Of a stretch of 64,000 bases of DNA, positions 13,397-22,179 are shown piece by piece. Where the stretch lies: the NCBI GenBank assembly GCA_023846275.1, contig CM043870.1, forward strand, positions 7,439,527 to 7,503,526, written 5' to 3'. Source of the stretch: Vanilla planifolia (taxonomy: Eukaryota; Streptophyta; Magnoliopsida; Asparagales; Orchidaceae). The stretch's first letter is position 1; every line of letters begins with the position of its first letter. The notes under the pieces are model-generated. The model searched no databases. It had not been told where the DNA came from and worked only from the letters and a program-made list of their open reading frames with translations. The translations under genes and the position numbers were made by a program.

Positions 13397-13605
13397 TGAT
13401 CAACCAGGAATTCCGCGCCGCCTACACCGGCTGCTTATGCATCGGCCACCACCGCTCCCTCTGCGATGCCCGACTCGGAGGAGTCTTCTCCAGGTACCAG
13501 AGCGTCAACCTCAGCATTCTTCCCTCTTCTGTCGACTGGAGGCAGAAGGGGGCGGTCACTGACGTCAAGGACCAGGGCCAATGTGGTCAGAGAAATATTT
13601 CTCAA
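13397..13605 (+). pseudogene. CysEP exon 1, 3' part (second piece)
   Basis: The sequence resumes at NQEFRAAYTG, repeats the last 107 bp of the fragment ending at 12797 with about seven differences, and continues through SSVDWRQKGAVTDVKDQGQCG. This is the mature enzyme start with the oxyanion-hole Gln, just before the catalytic SCWAF block that should come from exon 2. It runs a few bases into the CysEP intron 1 (the tttctcaa...aat text shared with 19300-19320 and with 21936-21905 on the minus strand). It then switches to PheRS-beta sequence near 13600-13608. The WRQKGAV context is undamaged here, unlike at 19257. Confidence 0.85.
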
Positions 13606-16600
13606 CAATTGCAAGCTGAGGAGAAATCAAATGCTGGAAATTCTATTATAACTGTTCGTGTTCCTCCAATTAGAAGTGATATACTTCATCCTTGTGATGT
13701 GACGGAGGTATATCAATAATTTGTAAAGATTGAATATCTGAGCTTATTCCCATATATTATTATTTCGCTGTCATTTGATTTCATGGGAATTTCTTCTTAT
13801 TGGTCTTTTTAGGATGTTGCAATAGCATATGGATATAATAAAGTGCCAAAAAACAAAACCTAAATGCATGACAACTGGCGGGCAGCAACCATTGAACTTA
13901 TTTGCAGATCAGATCCGAGGAGAGGTGCTTGAACAAAAAAATAAAAAATAAAAACTTAATTTTTTTACTGTTCTTAAATTCTTTGTTAATCTCACTTATT
14001 ATATAGAATTAGAATTTTCTTAACTTGCTTTATGAACTCGAGGGTGATTTATTTGTTGATTTTTTTTAATGGTTATCACCTGCTGGTTTTAGAAGCAGAC
14101 TCTTAGTAGTTGTTGAGTCTTGTTCATATTTGTTGTGTACAATTCTATGCTTTGGAATTAAATACAAGTAGTTAACGCCGTAAACCATCTAATAGTTAGT
14201 GTGTTCATTAATCTTCGTCCATGTAGATGCCATATGTGTTTCTATGGATAGCTATGCACCATTAAGTTTAAGTTTATTAACATGTTTCTTCTTTCGTAGC
14301 TGCTTCTCATTTGTCAAGACCGCAAGAAAAATGAGTTTGAGCTTTTTCCCCAAATGTTTGCAATCATGAATAACTATATCTTAATGGTCCATTCTGTCAT
14401 GGATAGGCTCACTATGAAAACGAGCTTAGTAAAACACTTTGATTCATGTTTTATGACTAACTTATATCAGTAGATGAGCTAATACCACGTTATTGGAATG
14501 TACGATATGCTTTTGTGCCCTTCGAGCTATATTTTATTAAAGTTGTCTGAGGTTTTTTTAGGCATATAAGCAATGAAATCATTTTAAATTTGGGTGTTTT
14601 TGCTGCAAATTTGCAAACCTTAGCTTTCTATGATTTAAATTACATTGAAAACTGTTATAAAAGATCATTGAGCATTGATTTGTGTAGCCATCCAGTTCAA
14701 ACTTGCTTATTTGTGGTCATACACTTTATTTTGTTCCCATTCAGAACTTTCATCACAGCTTATGTTACCCGTCAAATTATGTTACGTTAAAGGCAAATTG
14801 TAGGTTGCAATTTATAGCTCTTCATTTATTTGCAGTCTTGATTTACCCTCATCTTTCAGTTCTTCATTCCTTTATAAAATCTTATGATCTTCATGAAAAA
14901 GCAAGTATAGGCTATTCAAAGATCAATAAAAACTAGTATGTGTTTCAGAAGTGGCATGCAAGGTTGTGCAGTCTATCCTTTTTGAGGTGTCTTTCTGTTG
15001 AACCTTTGGCACAAGTTCAATTCATGCAATGCAATTGCTGATTGCACAACTCGTTTTTTTATCTGGCATAAAATGGAAAGTTAGTTTATTTGGAGAAAAA
15101 CATTTATTTAGCAATATGCATTAATAAAATAGTTATTTATGGCATCAAAATGATTTGATATTAGTGGGGTATGTTGTTGGTTTAATATGTATCATAGAGA
15201 ATTATTTTAACATGTGTAAGTGTTTGGTGCTTTAAATCTTGACTGCCTTTGTATTTGATGCAAGTTTTTGATTATTATAAAATACTTATGGTATGTGAAA
15301 AGTTCTTACTTCGTATTTTTAATTTGTTGTTATTGAAATTAAACGTCTCTATGTTCATAACGGTCATTTGGTTTGAACTTCTTTTGGTCATGTTATTTAT
15401 TCTCTTATGTTTCAAGGGCAGGATATATGGAGGTGTTAACATGGCTTTTGTGCTCACATGATGAAAACTTTGCAATGGTTAACAAACCAGAAAATGGGGA
15501 GAAAGCAGTTACCATTGGAAATCCTCGTTCATCTGAGTTTGAGGTAATTTATTTTTTTAATGTATCAATGTGCTATTTTGAACTTTTGAGGGGCAATCTT
15601 TGAAATTTTTTTGTGACGTTAAACTAGTTCTTGTTATTAGCTTATGATGTTCTAGATCTCTTTCTTTATTTCTTTATTTTTGTAGTTTGTGCTTACATCA
15701 TGAAAAATTATGTTTCTTGTCGAGTTTAGCTAGTATTTTAAGTTTCCTTACTGCATGAAAAGCAGGTTGTTCGCACAAGTCTAATGTCTGGATTATTGAA
15801 GACTGTAAAGCATAACATTGATCATAAAAGGCCAATAAAGGTATTTCAAATATTTATTGTGAATTTATGCAGGTCTTTTTTAGGGTTATTTATGCTGTTG
15901 GGCCTTAGCTCCATGCTTATATCTTCAGCTCTCTTTAAAACATTATGATTTATTTCATGTTCTTTTGTTTCTTATCATGAAATGTAGCTATATGTTATTT
16001 TCCTCTGTCCTCTATTGGTGATATTAGTTATGTTAAATTTTTTCCTTAAAAATTATTATTTATCTTGTTTGAACTGTATTTCTAAGGCCTGACCATTGTG
16101 TGAGTTGAGCTTGGCATGTGCGGAAGCCAGTTGGGATTTATATGGTTATTGGAAGTCATGCATGTCCAGGCCAAGCCCTAAAGTTAGGCAGGCTTTCCTA
16201 GGGCTCGTTGGGATTAGTAGATCAATTAATTATATTCGTTAACTGCTTACAAAATTCTCAAACAACAATATGCTAAGAAAACTGGCCAATGAATTTGGAG
16301 ATTAAATATGGCAAATTGAAATAAAAATAAATTTACATTTCTTGTAACATCTGAATAAAACAATTTAACATATCATATGTTGAGATTAATTATTTAATAT
16401 TTTTAATTTTACAAGATTTTCTGGTTCATTTTGTTATACATTCAATTAATCTCATAAAGACTTTAGTCATATACTTACGAAAGTGGTTCTTGGAATGAGT
16501 TCAGTTGTTAAAATATAAAAATTTTAAATAAAAAGTAATTCTCATCTCTTATAACTTTGTGTTTAACTAGCTTATTAGAAGTTCTGTTATTTTCATAATA

Positions 16601-16839
16601 TTGTTTTATTCTTCTCTAGTTAAATTGTTAAGTAAAAAGTTTAATGCCTCCTAGAATTTACTGTATTTTGGTAGTAGCACCATGCATACCTTTGGCTTTC
16701 AATTACCATGCTATACAACACTATGATGTGCATGATTACAGATTATTAAGCATTATGCTATTTGAAGAGTGAGCTGAGCATGGGATATTTTGAATCAAAA
16801 TTTGAAACATTATGCTATTTGAAGCATGAATTTGAAAAT
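13606..16839 (+). pseudogene. PheRS-beta truncated duplicate (middle exons) fused to CysEP
   Basis: Four PheRS-beta exons can be read. The first, to 13707, contains VPPIRSDILHPCDVTE. The second, 13813-13924, contains DVAIAYGYNKVP. The third, about 15422-15543, contains GYMEVLTWLLCSH and IGNPRSSEFE. The fourth, 15766-15840, contains VVRTSLMSGLLKTVKHNIDH. These precede, in protein order, the exons at 1841-6092. The copy lacks the N-terminal exons (replaced by CysEP at about 13606) and the last four (sequence leaves the family at about 16839). Exon two carries a frameshift: the A-run at 13848-13853 has six A where five would restore frame, creating a TAA at 13861. Both neighbours at the breaks are unrelated to PheRS, so this is a dead partial duplicate. 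The chimeric frame 13396-13719 runs from CysEP into PheRS without a stop. Confidence 0.88.
16152..16839 (+). repeat. Duplicate of window bases 1-718 (PheRS-beta intron)
   Basis: Near-identical direct copy of 1-718 with a ~37-bp deletion near 16647 and scattered substitutions. It follows the RPIK exon at 15840 exactly as the intron would in the parent gene. This ties the 13.6-16.8 kb pseudogene to the PheRS-beta gene whose end opens the window. Confidence 0.92.
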
Positions 16840-17774
16840 ATCGATTAGAAGGCAGTAAGTCTTTGAAAGTTCGATTGATAATAATCAAAATCTTTAGGCG
16901 ACAAAGGAAAGTCTCAAGGAAGTTATCAAGTCTTGAGAGAGGATTGCTATTATTGATATAGAAATGCCAATCCACAATTGAAATCTAGACTCTTTACATT
17001 AAGATCTCATCAAAGAAAAATGATGAAATGAAATTGCTCAGCTGCAAATGGGTTTTGGATGCACAGGTTCTGTTGTTGATTGATGTATGGAGAATTGTTA
17101 ATTATTAAAGAGTTTTTGATGATGACATCTTGGCCTGCTTGAAGTTTGGATTGCTCTTCAAGGATAGTCCAAACTAAATGTCTTTGAAGATGTTGGAAAA
17201 TTTAGTTTTAAGGAATGTTCTCTTTAGGCAGAGAATCTTGAAAATAAATAATTTAGAAGTACTGAACCTTGAGGTTTGCTTTGTAATTTTTCGTTCTTGG
17301 TTTTCAATCGGTTTCTTCCATATTATTATGTCATTTGCCATAGATCTAATCAAGGTTCAGCTTAATTTTAATATCGGGGTTACGCATTCCCATGATCAAT
17401 CAAGTTAGTGGACTGATGGCATGAGCAAGTGCACTAAAAAGTATATTTGCAGTAATAGCCCATATGTCATTTGGAAACCAAGTTTCTTAATGCTTAGTTT
17501 ATCTAAGGCCCTTATTCATGCTAGTTGATCCAAAGCGTTAAGAATATGAATGAACTAGGCCATTGACACATTAAATAATGATAGACAATATAGATGAGAG
17601 TCACTTGGAGGGTTATTGTTGAGAATGAGAAATATAGTTAATACCATATTGAAAGAACAAAACACTGAATCTTTAATGTACAATAAAGTGGCATGTATTC
17701 TAAGATCTGATCTTTTGGATTATTTGGTATCTATATAGTGCATAGTTACATGACTTAATAATCTTAATTTGCTC
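16840..17774. other. Unassigned AT-rich sequence, left flank of the tandem array
   Basis: No domain, splice structure or repeat family was recognised. Short frames only. It ends abruptly at 17774, where the copia-derived array begins. Confidence 0.5.
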
Positions 17775-18609
17775 TAACACGAATGACCTCAGGGTCTTTC
17801 GATCAATCTACCAACTCCCAAGTATTATTCTTTTCTATCACGTGAATTTCATCTTCCATGGCTTTTACCCAGTTATTGTGTTTTCCAGCTTCGTCAAAGC
17901 TTTGAGGATCAACTAGTGAAAAATTATGTGACTCGTAAATTTCTGTTAAACTTCGTACTCTCGGAGCTGACTCTGGTGTTGTTAACTCTTCTCCGGAGCT
18001 AGTACTAGATCTTGGGCTCGAACGAGAGCTGGAAGTTGAGCTCGAACTCGAATCATGCATCTCTATCACTGGAGTAATTGGCTGCCCCAATGAGATAATA
18101 GTTGGTGATGATTGATTTTCACGTATCTTCTATTCTTCCCAATTCCAGGAAGCTTTCTCATCGAACACGACATCTCTACTGATTATTAATTTTTTCTTTT
18201 CTAAATTGTACAACCTGTACCCTTTTGTTCCAGCAGTATAGCCAACAAATATGCATCTTTCACTATTGTCGTCAAATTTCGATATTTTCTCGGCTGGTAA
18301 ATGAGCAAAACACAACAAAAAATCATCACGTGATTGATCACAGGCTTCGAGCCACTCCATGCTTCCAATGGAGTTCGATTTGGAACTGATTTTGTTGGAC
18401 ATCTATTCAAGATATAAACAGCAGCATTAACTGCTTCTGCGCAAAATGTATTAGGCATACCCTTCTCTTTAAGCATTGATCTAGCAATCTCAACAATCGT
18501 ATGATCCCTTCTCTCAGCTACACCATTCTGTTGAGGAGTATGGGCAGTCAACTGTCTTCGAATGCCTTGTTCTTCACAGAAACGATCAACTTTTGGAAGA
18601 GGTTAGGAT
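17775..18609 (-). pseudogene. Ty1/copia fragment: integrase end to start of RT (left array edge)
   Basis: Read on the minus strand from 18609 down. The integrase core (TAHTPQQNGVAERRD at about 18551, then NRCPTKSVPNRTPLEAWSG) is followed after a frameshift by IFVGYTAGTKGYRLY (18402-18130). Next comes the linker and RT entry KAMEDEIHVIEKNNTWELVD (to 17803), where TGA replaces the usual Arg codon before PKD. The element stops at 17775 in the middle of the RT lead-in, next to unrelated DNA. It is non-functional. Confidence 0.92.
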
Positions 18610-18625
18610 GCCTCACGTGAAGCGG
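18610..18625. promoter_or_regulatory. G-box near-palindrome at the copia/CysEP boundary
   Basis: GCCTCACGTGAAGCGG lies exactly where integrase similarity ends and CysEP upstream DNA begins. It also occurs at 24411. It shares 16 bases with the palindrome in the copia LTR (22092-22109). It may be a recombination scar as well as a potential bZIP/bHLH site; function is untested. Confidence 0.4.
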
Positions 18626-18787
18626 TTTTGTAATCCCACCAAGTTCAACTCAAATACACCCATATTGTTAAGCCTTCCAAATTCAAAGCCATCAATATTG
18701 TTCTGCTTGTTAGTTCAGGCTCAGGCCAAAAGTTGATCCCCACAAGAAACGCCTGCCCCTCATTATCTCACCCCCTTGGCTTCCTTC

Positions 18788-18794
18788 TATAAAA
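18788..18794 (+). promoter_or_regulatory. TATA box of CysEP pseudogene, copy 1
   Basis: TATAAAA sits 64 bp before the ATG at 18852, in a ~150-bp promoter region homologous to that at 12270-12430. The equivalent in copy 2 is 24589-24595. Confidence 0.7.
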
Positions 18795-18851
18795 CCCATC
18801 TCCTTCCCCTTCCACTCTACACCACTGTCGTTCACAAAGCATAGTAAGAAG

Positions 18852-20215
18852 ATGACGAAGGTCTTCCTTCTTGCTTTCTTCTTGTTGTTCGTGGCCACAG
18901 CCAGCGCCATAGAAAGGATGGAGAAGGATCTTGAGACGGAGGACAGTCTATAGAACCTCTACGAGAGGTGGAGGAGCCACCACACGGTGTGGAGGGACCT
19001 CGATGAGAACCAGAAACGCTTCAATGTCTTCAAGGATAACGCACGGTATATCCACGAGTTCTACGAGTGCAAGGATGTTCCCTACAAACTCCGTCTCAAC
19101 AAGTTCGCAGATATGACCAACCAGGAATTCCGCGCCGCCTACGACGGCTACCGCATCGGCCACCACCGCTCCATTCGCGGCACCCGCCACAGAGGAGTCT
19201 TCTCCGGGTACCAAAGCGTCAACCTCAACATTCTTTCCTCCTCCGTCGACTGGAGGTAGAAGGGGTGGTCATTGCCGTCAAGGACCAGGGCCCATATGGT
19301 AAGAGATGTTTCTCAATAATGGACCATCCTAATTGGGAGATCTTGTATTGCTTCTGTGTATCGCGATTTTGTTTGTAAAGGGAGTTGTTGGGCGTTCTCG
19401 ACGATGGAGATAGTGGAGGACATCAACCAAATAAAGACGAATAACTTGGTTTATTTATCGGAGCAACAGCTTGTCGACTGTGACAAAGAGTACCACAACG
19501 GTTACAATGGTGGGCTCATGAACGACGCCTTCCAGTTCATTAAGAGTAATGGAGGAATCACATCCAATGAGAAGTATGTTTACAAGGCCCAATAAGGAAG
19601 CTGCAACGTACAAGTACTTATCTTAATCAAATTCATATGTTACATCTTTAATCCAATGTGTAAGGGTTGTGGAGCTGAAGTGTCTTCGTGTTCACAAACT
19701 GCAATTGTTATAGTCATATAAAGGGTGTCCCGACTTGTTTGTTACAGGGAGATGAGCAGCTGGTTGTCATCGACGGGCACGGGAACGTGCCTGTCAAAAA
19801 CGAGGATGCTCTGTTGAAGGCAGTGGCTAACATCTCGGTGTCTTTTGCCATAGAAGCAAGTGGTTGAGAGCTTCAATTCTACTCCGAGGTTAGTGTTGCA
19901 AATATACAATGAATGAAGTGGTTTTGGAGTATTATCGTTCACTTGTGTTATGGGATTGCATTGTAGGGTGTCTTCACAGGTAGTTGTGGCACAGACTCGG
20001 ACCATAGAATGGCCATTGCAGGTTATGGGAAGGCCAAAGATAGGGCAAAATATTGGATTGTGAAGAATTCATAGAGGCAGGAATATGATGAGAGAGGCTC
20101 TATAAGGATGTGTGGTACTTCAAAACCTTAAGGTCTTAGTGGTATTAAATTGGAGCCATCTTATCTTATGAAATCTTCTCTTGATCCTACATACAAGTCC
20201 AAGGATGAGCTTTGA
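18852..20215 (+). pseudogene. KDEL-tailed cysteine endopeptidase pseudogene, four exons, unit 1
   Basis: Exons 18852-19298, 19381-19613, 19748-19888 and 19967-20215 sum to 1070 bp, the usual ~360-residue CysEP length. Visible in order: signal peptide MTKVFLLAFFLLFVATAS, I29 prodomain, FADMTNQEF, SSVDW, the catalytic SCWAF block with [10 protein letters not shown] and GGLMNDAF, an IEASG block, DH of the catalytic His, YWIVKNS with the catalytic Asn, and a C-terminal KSKDEL before TGA, the ER-retention tail that defines this subfamily. It is dead: in-frame stops lie at 18951 (TGG to TAG), 19257, 19593, 19865, 20072 and 20129. A base is missing after 19260, and the QCG before the active site is PYG, removing a disulfide Cys. 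All lesions are shared with unit 2, so they predate the tandem duplication. Confidence 0.93.
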
Positions 20216-20504
20216 AGCATTGCATTTTTTTATCATGGAATCTGAAGTTAACTTCACGAGATAAATGTTTGATGTAACAAATTCTATTGTACTACTGCTC
20301 AATAAATGCATATTTCATCATTTTCTTTGAAAAATTGTATTGCGCAATTGTAATACACTTTAAAATCACTTAAAAAATGGATGGTGCATTATATTATTGT
20401 TCAAGTTGAAGTGAAAAAGGGTGGGGCATCACTCTTTTGGGATACCAAGAGATAGCAAAAGACGTGCACAAACAGAGAATCCTTCACTCCAATCCCTGTT
20501 TGGT

Positions 20505-20794
20505 ATCACTTGTCGACGTACCGTAGGCTCTTTGCAAGGCCGAGCTGCACGAAAGCGAAGGGCTTTGAAGGAATACCTTGAGCTTGCAGCGATGGACAGA
20601 GGATTCGGCGTTCCGACCGCGGCAGATATCCCGTGACCAAGAAACTACAGAAGGTTAGCACAAACAAACAATTCTTCACTCTGAACCCAAAAGATCCAAT
20701 GATCCACCATCTTTAGGAGTTCAAACTAATTTGACTAGTATTGCCTATTTTTGCCTATTGAAATGATAGATTCTCATGAGCCCAATTTTGTCGA
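20505..20794. other. Spacer of the CysEP inverted repeat, with a GC-rich coding-like patch (unit 1)
   Basis: The downstream flanks of the two opposed CysEP copies match each other up to about 20504 on the left and 20795 on the right (gggcatcactcttt, accaagagat, caatccctgtttggta). The 290 bp between are unique. The patch 20520-20636 is GC-rich with a coding look (ARKRRALKEYLELAAMDRGF, last codons of a frame ending at 20636), unlike its AT-rich surroundings. I do not recognise the protein. It may be a captured exon. The unit 2 equivalent is 26306-26595. Confidence 0.45.
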
Positions 20795-21040
20795 TCTTAC
20801 CAAACAGGGATTGGAGTGAAGAATTCTCTGTTTGTGTTCTTCTGCAATCTCTTGGTATCCAAAAGAGTGATGCCCCGCTCCATTTCACTTCAACTTGAAC
20901 AATAATATAATGCACCACAATTTATCAAAGAAAATGATGAAATATGCATTTATTTAGTAGTAGTACAATGGGGTTTGTTCTATCATATATTTATCCCTTG
21001 AAGTTAACACCAGATTCCATGATAAAAGAAATGCAATGCT

Positions 21041-21852
21041 TCAGAGCTCATCCTTAGACTTGTTTATAGGATTAGAAGAAGATTTGATAGGATAAGATGG
21101 CTTCATTGCAATGCCACAAAGACCTTCAGGTTCTAAAGTACTACGCAACATCCTTATATAGCTTCTCTCTCCTCATTTTTGCTCCAATGAATTCTTCACA
21201 ATCCAATACTTTGTCCCATCTTTGGTTTTCTCATAACCTACAATGGTCACTCCATGGTCTAAGTTTGTGTCATAACTATCTGCGAAGACACCCTATAATG
21301 CAATCCTATAACGCAAGTGAACGATAGTATTCCAAAACCATTTCATTAATTATGTACTTGCAACAAGAATATCGGAGCAGAATTGAAACTCCCAACCACT
21401 TGCTTCTATGGCAATCGACACAGACTGGTTAGCCACTGCCTTCAACAGAGCATCCTCGTTATTGGCAGACACGTCATCGTGCCCTTCGATGACAACCAAC
21501 TGCTCATGTCCCTATAACAAAAAAGTCATGAGACCCTTTATATGACTACAACAATGCGGTTTGTGAACACGAAGACACTTCAGCTCCACAACCCCCACAC
21601 ATTTGATTAAGATAAGTACCTGTGCGTCGCAGTTTCTCGGTTGGGCCTTGTAAGCATACTTCTCCTCAGAGGTGATTCCTTCATTGTTCTTAATGAACTC
21701 GAAGGCGTGGTTCATAAGCCCTCCATTGGAACCGCTGTTGTCTTCTGTGTCACAGTCGAGAAGCTGTTGCTCCGATGAAGAAACCAAGTTCTTGATCTTT
21801 ATTTGGTTGATTCCTTCCACTGTCGTCACAGTCGAGAACGCCCAACAACTCC
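21041..21852 (-). pseudogene. KDEL-tailed cysteine endopeptidase pseudogene, exons 2-4, unit 1
   Basis: On the minus strand: exon 2 at 21852-21620 ([37 protein letters not shown]), exon 3 at 21511-21371 ([18 protein letters not shown]) and exon 4 at 21292-21041 ([28 protein letters not shown] and KSKDEL before TGA). Exon lengths 233 and 141 match the plus-strand copy exactly, and exon 4 is 252 instead of 249. Exon 1 is missing: intron 1 runs straight into the copia LTR. Lesions: the AG acceptor of exon 2 is changed (GTAAAG to GTAAAA), the GT donor after exon 3 is AT, and a TGA replaces a Trp in exon 4. It is clearly diverged from the plus-strand copy, so it derives from a different family member or an older inversion. 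Confidence 0.92.
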
Positions 21853-21937
21853 TTTTACAAACAAAACTGCGATACACAGAAGCAATATAAGATCTCTCAA
21901 TCAGGATTGTCTATTATTGAGAAACATTTCTCTTGTC

Positions 21938-22179
21938 TGTTAGGGTTTAAAAGAAGTTACGTAGTAGGATTAACATGAGTACATGGGATACACCGGACTG
22001 CTACACACACAACAACACCTATCTATACAAGTTTTTGTCGACTTAGGCTAGCTAATTAACAACTAAGTTATAGCTGGATTGTATTTGATCACCGCTTCAC
22101 GTGAGGCGGCCCACAGGAGGATGAGAGAAAGGGGCAATAAGAGGAGGCAGTAAAGAAAAAAATGAATTAATATTCAACA
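21938..22179 (-). repeat. Copia 3' LTR, copy 1 (242 bp)
   Basis: On the minus strand it follows a purine tract (aaagggggag), begins TGTTGAATATT and ends CCCTAACA, the TG...CA form expected of an LTR. Beyond it the sequence is intron 1 of the minus-strand CysEP copy. It contains an 18-bp near-palindrome CCGCTTCACGTGAGGCGG (22092-22109) centred on a CACGTG G-box. No matching 5' LTR was seen. Confidence 0.75.

Noticed and set aside
13725..15415. Further PheRS exons between 13924 and 15422
   Set aside because: One or two short connecting codons are expected, but no exon with both splice sites and family text could be identified. The sequence looks like intron.
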